Shown: one piece after another, positions 55,689-64,000 of the stretch
Layout: every line of letters starts with the position of its first letter
Numbering within the stretch: the stretch's first letter is position 1
NCBI GenBank assembly: GCA_900318345.1
Contig: ONKD01000018.1
Span: 33,109 to 97,108, forward strand
DNA length: 64,000 bases
Source: an uncultured Prevotellaceae bacterium
GTDB lineage: Bacteria; Bacteroidota; Bacteroidia; Bacteroidales; Muribaculaceae
Direction of reading: 5' to 3'
The notes under the pieces: model-generated
Database searches by the model: none
Told to the model about the DNA's origin: nothing
Seen by the model: only the letters and a program-made list of their open reading frames with translations
Position numbers and translations under genes: made by a program

Positions 55689-56219
55689 ATGGATATTGTG
55701 ACGCGATTAAAAATGTTTCTTGATCAAATGGGGATTTCTAACTCTCTGTTTGCTGATACATGTGATATCCCCCGTCCCACGCTCTCGCAGCTGCTCAATG
55801 GCCGCAACAAGAAAGTGAGTGACGAGGTGATAGGCAAGATCCATCGCGCTTATCCTTCCCTCAATGTCATGTGGCTCATGTTCGGTGATGGCGAGATGAT
55901 CAACTCGGGCAGCGAGCAACCACAGGCTGCTGACAAAATGTCAGATTCCTCTAATGGCTCTGCTGGGCATGTTGACGAGATGGGACAACGGGCCATTTCG
56001 TTTGACGATGACGAGTCGCTAGGCTACAGGACGGCCTCCAAGCCCACCCAACGCATGGCGACCCCCACGACGGTCAATGAGGCCATCCAGAGCATCATGC
56101 GCAGTAGTACCGCTGGACGTGCTCAGCGTGGTGCGCCATCGCCCGATGCCCGACGCGTGATCAACGTCATGGTATTTTATAATGATGGACGCTTTGAGGA
56201 ATTTGGCCCTGCCCAATAA
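55689..56219 (+). CDS. XRE-like helix-turn-helix DNA-binding protein
   Basis: 176 residues. The N-terminal about 70 residues form an HTH_3/XRE-like fold: MDIVTRLKMFLDQMGISNS, then helix-turn-helix FADTCDIPRPTLSQLLNGR and the closing YPSLNVMWLMFGDGEM typical of Bacteroidetes XRE proteins. The remainder is polar and probably disordered, ending with a conserved-looking RRVINVMVFYNDGRFEEFGP segment. Likely a transcriptional regulator; target unknown. It stands at the end of the AT-rich interval and is not adjacent to an obvious phage module. Confidence 0.85.
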   Translation: MDIVTRLKMFLDQMGISNSLFADTCDIPRPTLSQLLNGRNKKVSDEVIGKIHRAYPSLNVMWLMFGDGEMINSGSEQPQAADKMSDSSNGSAGHVDEMGQRAISFDDDESLGYRTASKPTQRMATPTTVNEAIQSIMRSSTAGRAQRGAPSPDARRVINVMVFYNDGRFEEFGPAQ

Positions 56220-56447
56220 AAAAGAAGATTAATGTAATAATGTTGATACTTTACTCACTAGATTCTGCCGGCTGCAAATTAATTTAAGACAACGACTTTT
56301 GCCACACATTAATAATAAAACAAACCATACCAGATAAATACAGACCATTGCTATCGAGTGGCAGCCGGCAGAAACGTGAGTATCATTGACCGATAAACAA
56401 GGTCAACCCAAAAAGGAAAAACTTCAATATCTTCAATAAAACAACAT

Positions 56448-56483
56448 GCAACCGCCGCTCAGACTTCCTCTGGCGGCGGTTGC
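56448..56483. terminator. GC-rich hairpin downstream of the XRE gene
   Basis: GCAACCGCCGC (56448-56458) pairs exactly with GCGGCGGTTGC (56473-56483), 14-base loop. It lies between the convergent XRE and DUF853 genes. The rest of 56220-56447 shows no gene. Confidence 0.65.
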
Positions 56484-56538
56484 GTTATGGTTGTATTGGC
56501 CTTTTCTCGTTAACGGTCCCCTTAGGGCTGGTTTGGCT

Positions 56539-56571
56539 CTGGTCGCCCCTAGCGGGACTTTTCCTGGACAC
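56539..56571. repeat. Copy 1 of a 33-bp repeat flanking the HerA-like gene
   Basis: CTGGTCGCCCCTAGCGGGAC followed by TTTTCCTGGACAC; near-identical to 58480-58513 in the same orientation. The core GCCCCTAGCGGGGC (perfect in copy 2) forms a 5-bp hairpin followed by TTTT, resembling a small terminator-type repeat. Confidence 0.8.
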
Positions 56572-56579
56572 CCTAATAA

Positions 56580-58178
56580 TCACTTTCCCTTGATGACATT
56601 GCCCAGGACGTCACGCACGATTTGCCGTGTGGCGGCAGTGGTGGCGTTCTTGACGGCTCGTCCGGCAGCGTCCTTGACGCTTGTGTTCTTGCTTTTCTTG
56701 CCCGTGATGGAGTCTGATACGGTTTTGCCCAGGATGGTGGCCAGAGTGCCGGTGACGGCTGTGACGACGGCTTTCCACACCTTGTCCCAGATGGTCTTCT
56801 CCTTCTTCTTGGCTTTCTCCTCTTTGGCGGCCTCTTTCTCGGCCTCCTTGGCTGCGGCGGCTTCCTCGGCGGCACGGGCTTCGGCTTCGGCCTCACGGGC
56901 GAACACCTCAAACACGCTCTCCCTGTCCTGTGCCTCCTTGTACTTGTTGTTGATGTCGCGGTTGGCGTTCATGATGTCGAGGCGTTGCCCCTCGGTAATG
57001 GCGCCTATCTGGCTCAGCGGGAACAGGACTTTGGCGCGTTCTACCACGCTGGGCGCACCTTTCTCGTCAAGGAACGACACCAGGGCTTCGCCCGTTTCCA
57101 GTTCCAGGATGGCCTCATCGGTCTTGAAATCGGGGTTGGCGCGGAAGGTCTCGGCAGCTACCTTGACGGCTTTCTGGTCACGCGGGGTGTAGGCACGCAG
57201 GGCGTGCTGCACACGGTTGCCCAGTTGTCCCAAGATAACGTCGGGGATGTCGGTGGGCAGCTGCGAAATGAAGAAGATACCTACTCCCTTACTGCGGATG
57301 AGGCGGATCACCTGCTCGATCTTGTCGGTCAATGCCTTGCTCGTGTCCTCAAACAGCATGTGGGCCTCGTCAAAGAAGAAGACCAGCTTGGGCTTCTCCA
57401 GGTCGCCCACCTCGGGCAAGGTGCTGTAAAGCTCGCTGATGAGCCACAGCAGGAAGGTGGAGTACAGCTTGGGCTGCAGCATGAGCTTGTCGGCGGCGAG
57501 CACGCTGAGCACTCCCCTGCCGTCGCGGGTGTCCATCAGATCCTGGATATTGAACGACGGGATGCCGAAGAACTTGTCGGCCCCCTGGTTCTCTAGGTGC
57601 AGCAGGGCGCGCTGGATGGCACCGATGCTCGCGGAAGCCACGTTGCCATACTGGGTGCTGTATTCCTTGGCATGCTTGGAGAGCCAGTCCAGGGCGCTGC
57701 GCAGATCCTTGACATCGTCAAGCAGGATGCCTTTCTCGTCGAGGATGCGGTACAGGATGTTGAGCACGCCCGTCTGGGTGTCGTTCAGCCCCAGGATGCG
57801 GCCCATCAGGTCGGGGCCCATCTCGCCGATGGTGGCGCGCATGGGGATGCCCTGCTCGCCAAAGACGTCATAGAACCTGACGGGGCAGCCCTCAAAGGTG
57901 AGATCCTCCTGCTTCATGCCGAACTCGGGCAGCCTCTTCTCGATGAAGCCCGACAGCTTGCCAGGTTGGCTCACGCCCGACAGGTCTCCCTTCATGTCGG
58001 CCATGAAACAGGGCACTCCAGCCTTGCAGAAACTCTCGGCGATGACTTGCAGCGTCACCGTCTTACCCGTACCCGTGGCTCCAGCGATGAGGCCGTGGCG
58101 GTTGGCCATGTTGCCCAGGATGCTGATCGGGCCGTTAGGCCCGTGAGCGATGTAAAATCCGTTCTCTTGCGTGTACAT
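56580..58178 (-). CDS. HerA-like ATPase of the DUF853 family
   Basis: 532 residues. The ATPase core shows Walker A GATGTGKTVTLQ (about residue 33), Walker B LVFFFDEAHML and the sensor FFISQLPTDIPD. The C-terminal about 130 residues comprise an Ala/Glu/Lys-rich helical stretch (AEAEARAAEEAAAAKEAEK) and a short tail with GTLATILGKTVSDSITG hydrophobic segment, perhaps membrane-associated. DUF853 (YjgR) proteins are predicted DNA-translocase-like ATPases; function unclear. Own promoter at 58237-58230. Confidence 0.88.
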   Translation of the reverse strand: MYTQENGFYIAHGPNGPISILGNMANRHGLIAGATGTGKTVTLQVIAESFCKAGVPCFMADMKGDLSGVSQPGKLSGFIEKRLPEFGMKQEDLTFEGCPVRFYDVFGEQGIPMRATIGEMGPDLMGRILGLNDTQTGVLNILYRILDEKGILLDDVKDLRSALDWLSKHAKEYSTQYGNVASASIGAIQRALLHLENQGADKFFGIPSFNIQDLMDTRDGRGVLSVLAADKLMLQPKLYSTFLLWLISELYSTLPEVGDLEKPKLVFFFDEAHMLFEDTSKALTDKIEQVIRLIRSKGVGIFFISQLPTDIPDVILGQLGNRVQHALRAYTPRDQKAVKVAAETFRANPDFKTDEAILELETGEALVSFLDEKGAPSVVERAKVLFPLSQIGAITEGQRLDIMNANRDINNKYKEAQDRESVFEVFAREAEAEARAAEEAAAAKEAEKEAAKEEKAKKKEKTIWDKVWKAVVTAVTGTLATILGKTVSDSITGKKSKNTSVKDAAGRAVKNATTAATRQIVRDVLGNVIKGK

Positions 58179-58229
58179 GTTAGTGGTCGTTGTATTTGTT
58201 GGTTGATAATTGTTCTAGTTTGCCGGTCA

Positions 58230-58237
58230 CAAAGTTA
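58230..58237 (-). promoter_or_regulatory. Predicted -7 box for the HerA-like gene
   Basis: Minus-strand TAACTTTG, 51 bases before the ATG at 58178. Confidence 0.65.
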
Positions 58238-58309
58238 ACCCTTTTTTCCGAGAATTGCAAATCCCCTGCAGCTCTCTTACTCTTTGAACTGTCGCCTCAA
58301 GCCATTGCC

Positions 58310-58425
58310 TATACTCCACAAAAAACCAATTTTCACCACCATTGTTGACTATAACTCACAAAACCAAACTTTTTCACCATTTTGTGACCTATACTCCACA
58401 AAAATTGTTGATTACCCATAAAACC
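58310..58425. repeat. Three imperfect tandem repeats of about 40 bp
   Basis: Units start at 58310, 58349 and 58390 with TATACTCCACAAAA (or TATAACTCACAAAA), and run through CAATTTTCACCA...GTTGAC-type sequence. The third is partial. They occupy the space between the HerA-gene promoter and the next gene, with no ORF. Confidence 0.75.
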
Positions 58426-58479
58426 CTTTATATGAATACCCGAAATCGCACACCTTTAGGGTGATTCAATACTATTGCC

Positions 58480-58513
58480 CTGGTCGCCCCTAGCGGGGCT
58501 TTTCCACGGACAC
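58480..58513. repeat. Copy 2 of the 33-bp repeat flanking the HerA-like gene
   Basis: Same orientation as 56539-56571, one base insertion and two or three substitutions; contains the perfect GCCCC-TAGC-GGGGC hairpin then TTTT. Confidence 0.8.
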
Positions 58514-58590
58514 GAATTGTTTGCATTCAACTTGCACCAGTTTTCCGTTTATCGTCAGTATCATAAAGAAAATCGGTTGGTTTACTGCAA

Positions 58591-58598
58591 CAAAGGTA
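58591..58598 (-). promoter_or_regulatory. Orphan -7 box without an obvious downstream gene
   Basis: Minus-strand TACCTTTG reading toward the tandem repeats and the HerA-like gene, with no ORF in the next about 400 bases. Could be a second promoter for the HerA gene or a small RNA; may be chance. Confidence 0.35.
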
Positions 58599-58636
58599 AA
58601 TCAACCGCTTAGACCTTGAAAAGACGGGGGACGAGG

Positions 58637-59191
58637 TTACTCTTCCCCGATGAGTTCTTGCAGACGACGGGTGATATCCTCATCACCGTAGCCTACAGAA
58701 TATTTACCGCGTATTAATCTGGAAATATGATCTGTAGCGGCGACTAAGACGACGATCCAGCCAATCACTTTCATAATACCCGAAGCAGAGGAAAAATAAC
58801 AGAAACAAGCAAACCACCCGCAAAATATCAATTGTCCTATCGTCCAGATGATATTTTTGTCTTTAACGTACTTTTTGAACTTGTTCAATAGCTGTTCTGG
58901 AGTGCCGAGGCCGTCGATGGTTTTTAAAAAGCTGTGAGATTTCAGAACCCACCAGCCTGACATAAGGGTCCATAAAAATAGCGTCAAGAGGAAAACAAAA
59001 TCAAAACCTTCTTTATAAGGTGACGAATAAGGTGTAGAAGGCACAAAAATTATTGCAATTGTCACCATTATCAAAAGTATCAAGGAAACCAGCCCAACCC
59101 AGAAATGAGTTTTCGCTCTTTTCTTGCACTTGTCCTTGATAACATCCAGCCATTCTTCTTTGTTAATCAAGTATAAATCTTCCAGTTTCAT
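58637..59191 (-). CDS. Small membrane protein, paralogue of the gene at 60.1 kb
   Basis: 184 residues, four hydrophobic segments. It shares with the 60.1 kb protein the opening MKL(E/D)DLY, the central (D-G/S-L)-x-(T/S)-PE-x-LL motif followed by a basic KKY/KKR stretch, and the closing (D-E)-x-I-x-(R)-RL-(Q/E)-(E/D)-L ending. The helices are separated so that both termini face the same side. No known domain; the pair may be an expanded family with a defence/immunity-like or transport role (speculation). Has its own promoter (59255-59248). Confidence 0.8.
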   Translation of the reverse strand: MKLEDLYLINKEEWLDVIKDKCKKRAKTHFWVGLVSLILLIMVTIAIIFVPSTPYSSPYKEGFDFVFLLTLFLWTLMSGWWVLKSHSFLKTIDGLGTPEQLLNKFKKYVKDKNIIWTIGQLIFCGWFACFCYFSSASGIMKVIGWIVVLVAATDHISRLIRGKYSVGYGDEDITRRLQELIGEE

Positions 59192-59247
59192 AATGATATG
59201 TTGTTAAAATGATTCGTGTGACAATCAAACTTATTTATCTTTTATCG

Positions 59248-59255
59248 CAAATATA
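59248..59255 (-). promoter_or_regulatory. Predicted -7 box for the small membrane protein gene
   Basis: Minus-strand TATATTTG followed by C, 57 bases before the ATG at 59191. Confidence 0.6.
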
Positions 59256-59378
59256 GCCACTTATCTTCTAATGACAACTATAAAGAACAGAAATTGATTA
59301 AAAACAGTAAATTGTGTATCAAGTTTTGTATCAAGTAACACTTCATTTTCTTTAAGATTTCGATGATTATAATAAAGT

Positions 59379-59437
59379 GTTCATGAGACGCTGGTATTCG
59401 CCCTGACTTTTATAATTTTGGTATAAGTTTTTCAACC
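59379..59437. repeat. Recurring 3' tag A (encodes QNYKSQGEYQRLMN on the minus strand)
   Basis: Fifty-nine bases closely matching 59997-60054. On the minus strand it encodes LYQNYKSQGEYQRLMN and is in frame with, and directly behind, the stop of the lipoprotein gene 59466-59903, with no further stop for about 35 codons. Confidence 0.8.
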
Positions 59438-59465
59438 TTCTATGCCTTGAAAAGACGTTGTTATT

Positions 59466-59903
59466 TCAGTTATTGTCTATTTTGCTGTCTTTCTTGAAAC
59501 GGGCCATTTCCTCTTTGGAATCAGTCTCATACCAAACCATTTCGGTTTTTGTGAGTTTGTGGATGTCACACTCGATATAAATCTTGGTTTGCCCATCATG
59601 TTCCTTGCCGGTGAAGATATTCATGTGTGCTGTTTCACCAACTCGGTAATGAAGGTCAGTAACCGTCCATCCTTCATCAGGCCAATTTGATGTATAAAGC
59701 TCAATTCGCCCAGAATAAGAAGTTTCGGGATAGAACACATATTTAACGACACTCGCATCTTGTTTTCTACTATCAAATACTTGTGTCCAAATGCCCTCAA
59801 GTTTACTTGAGTCAAAACTCTTGACATCATCGTCACCGCATGATGCCAAGGAGAACAACGTGAACAGTATTAGGATAAAACCTAAAAACTTTAATTTTCT
59901 CAT
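59466..59903 (-). CDS. Small lipoprotein of unknown function
   Basis: 145 residues. Lipoprotein signal with lipobox Cys22 (SLASC) followed at once by GDDD, an acidic stretch like the export signal of Bacteroidetes surface lipoproteins, so surface exposure is likely. The mature part is a small beta-rich domain (LEGIWTQVFDSR..., WYETDSKEEMARF) resembling lipocalin-like lipoproteins of Bacteroides, but no family is certain. AT-rich relative to neighbours. It is in the middle of the cassette array; a recurring tag follows in frame after its TGA stop. Confidence 0.8.
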   Translation of the reverse strand: MRKLKFLGFILILFTLFSLASCGDDDVKSFDSSKLEGIWTQVFDSRKQDASVVKYVFYPETSYSGRIELYTSNWPDEGWTVTDLHYRVGETAHMNIFTGKEHDGQTKIYIECDIHKLTKTEMVWYETDSKEEMARFKKDSKIDNN

Positions 59904-59996
59904 TTCATTACCCTTGTTTACATATTTAATACTACTGATTAACGTAGGGTAAATGCGATTATTATTTTACTTGCGTTCTTTTTTTGGTGATTCATT

Positions 59997-60054
59997 GTTC
60001 ATGAGGCGCTGGTACGCGTCCTGACTTTTATAATTTTGGAAAAGTTGTTCAACC
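59997..60054. repeat. Recurring 3' tag B (encodes QNYKSQDAYQRLMN on the minus strand)
   Basis: Close match to tag A. In the frame of the preceding gene (60081-60623), after three stops, it reads AVEQLFQNYKSQDAYQRLMN and ends NNESPKKERK. Differences from A include synonymous changes, which suggests former coding selection. Confidence 0.8.
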
Positions 60055-60080
60055 GCGTTTGCCTAAAATAGACAAGGTTA

Positions 60081-60623
60081 TTATTTCTCAACAAGGTCTT
60101 CCAATCTACCGATAATCTCCTCGTCGCGCCGAGTCAAAGCTCCATCTAAAGCAGTACTCTCATATTTCTTAAAATAGGAGTATATCAATCCTACTATCAA
60201 TCCTACAAAAAACGTCAACTCTATCACCAACCAAACCCAATCGAAATGGATGATATCGTTCCACATCCGCATATTGAAAATACACGCTCCTCCAATCAAA
60301 GCAAAGTATATTGCCTTTCGATCATTAGTATATCTCTTTTTATACCACTGCAACAATAGCTCTGGAGAGCTAAGGCTATCCAGCTTGTGGAGAAACCTAA
60401 GATTGTTAACGGCTATGCAGGCTGTAGCAAAACATCCAACTAAAAAGTCGCAGATGGGAACAATACTCGGTTCAAAATCGTGCCATAGATACAAGCCATA
60501 TGAGAATAATGCTAGAATCAACGCACCGATGCAGAGTCCCCTCTTTGCTTGTGACCGGCTCTCGCCCTTAATTTTCTCGAAGCATTCATCTCGGCTCAGG
60601 TTGTATAAATCATCTAGTTTCAT
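60081..60623 (-). CDS. Small membrane protein, paralogue of the gene at 58.6 kb
   Basis: 180 residues with four hydrophobic segments (GALILALFSYGLYLW, VPICDFLVGCFATACIAV, a middle helix near residue 105, LTFFVGLIVGLIYSYF). Shared features with the 58.6 kb protein: MKLDDLYNLSRDE start, DSLSSPELLLQWYKKR and a DEEIIGRLEDL end. Function unknown. Same cassette array and strand; low GC. No clear promoter box was found directly upstream. Confidence 0.8.
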   Translation of the reverse strand: MKLDDLYNLSRDECFEKIKGESRSQAKRGLCIGALILALFSYGLYLWHDFEPSIVPICDFLVGCFATACIAVNNLRFLHKLDSLSSPELLLQWYKKRYTNDRKAIYFALIGGACIFNMRMWNDIIHFDWVWLVIELTFFVGLIVGLIYSYFKKYESTALDGALTRRDEEIIGRLEDLVEK

Positions 60624-60815
60624 AATGCCTCAAATTAATTGGTTATCATTCTCACTCTTAAGACTCGCCGGAGTATCTAAAAGTTTACCAATATATAGCG
60701 ATTTTTGCGCCCTAAATACTCATTATCATTTTTTTTCGGTGTTTTTGATAAATCATTCTCTCACGGCAATGCTCATGCAAGCATGGCATTTTGCTCACTG
60801 GATCACGATTATATA

Positions 60816-60840
60816 GTTCATGAGCCGCTGCTACTCGTCC
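60816..60840. repeat. Recurring 3' tag C (short, decayed)
   Basis: GTTCATGAGCCGCTGCTACTCGTCC resembles the first 25 bases of tags A and B. In the tag frame it reads DE-stop-QRLMN, the stop replacing Tyr. It lies upstream (in transcription sense) of the 60.1 kb gene. Confidence 0.65.
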
Positions 60841-61128
60841 AATCAACGGCTGAAGCGACCAGCAGCCAGCTCCTAGTAATTGCCCCTTTGCTTTTTGCCA
60901 TTAACAGGCAGCGTGGTTTTGTTTTACCTTTGTGCCAATGAGGCGAAAATACCGATTTAACAATTCGTTAACATTCCCGCACCACCCCTTTTATAGCGCG
61001 GTTTTGACTCATGTCGTTGATATTCAACAACATGGATGGTTTGTCCTAAATCAGGCCGCATTGCTTTTTGTCACATGGCCTGACACCTATTTTTCAGTCG
61101 GAATATACCTTATTAAAAAAATAATGCG

Positions 61129-61136
61129 TACCTTTG
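61129..61136 (+). promoter_or_regulatory. Predicted -7 box for nifJ
   Basis: TACCTTTG followed by C, 67 bases upstream of the ATG at 61204. The 300-base region before it (60841-61128) holds no supported gene. Confidence 0.7.
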
Positions 61137-61146
61137 CAGCCTGTAA

Positions 61147-64000
<2,854 letters not shown>

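Noticed and set aside
59379-60054. Integron attC-like sites downstream of each cassette gene
   Set aside because: One copy has a GTTCAAC-like core, but the matching partner core and the required fold are absent, and no integrase is near.

Overview
The window looks like a chromosomal segment of a gut-type Bacteroidales bacterium, most likely Muribaculaceae or Prevotellaceae. The evidence is the recurrent Bacteroidetes promoter box TAnnTTTG (often followed by C) upstream of most transcription units, the lack of strong Shine-Dalgarno sites, many Bacteroidetes-only families (DUF2027-Smr, DUF4492, DUF6242, DUF6089, DUF4270, DUF4105, BspA repeats, C10 peptidase with a dockerin-like tail) and cytochrome bd plus pyruvate:ferredoxin oxidoreductase energy metabolism. 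All functions below are inferred from sequence recognition; no database search was run.

Layout. 0-9 kb: trpS, a YgjP-like metallopeptidase, a secreted C10 cysteine peptidase, a terminal-inverted-repeat element, an orphan DUF4143 ATPase, a DUF2027-Smr protein and a CPBP membrane protease. 9-12 kb: the cytochrome bd operon (DUF4492-cydA-cydB). 12-24 kb: prmC-ribD, then an envelope cluster (DUF6242 lipoprotein, DUF6089, uppS, bamA and three Skp/OmpH-type chaperones interrupted by a C1B peptidase), ending with tRNA-His. 24-31 kb: nagA, an LTxxQ protein, a short GT5-like protein with a DUF4270 lipoprotein, tRNA-Thr, a DUF3843-like protein, a decayed ATPase gene and a lipoprotein. 31-36 kb: secA (broken in this sequence) and a DUF4105/Lnb-like protein. 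36-40 kb: an AT-richer accessory patch with an orphan AAA ATPase, a membrane protein and a DUF1016 nuclease, the last bracketed by a duplicated rodA 3' end. 40-46 kb: mreB-mreC-mreD-mrdA-rodA and a C_GCAxxG_C_C protein. 46-54 kb: a BspA-like surface protein, a gliding/T9SS-type C-terminal-domain protein, a lytic transglycosylase and uvrA. 54-61 kb: an AT-rich gene-poor stretch, an XRE-type regulator, a HerA/DUF853 ATPase and a three-gene cassette array of small envelope proteins with recurring 3' tags. 61-64 kb: nifJ (broken, and running off the window).

Two themes deserve attention. First, solitary AT-rich genes (DUF4143 ATPase, ATPase_2 family, DUF1016 nuclease) each sit behind their own set of short iterated repeats at the promoter, and three of the four relevant loci encode a PD-(D/E)xK-like signature near the C-terminus. 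They behave like single-gene mobile or self-regulating units. Second, the two genes expected to be essential or highly conserved (secA, nifJ) carry out-of-frame or stop-generating lesions, including an exact 62-bp tandem duplication. This fits contig-joining errors in a draft or metagenome assembly better than true pseudogenes.
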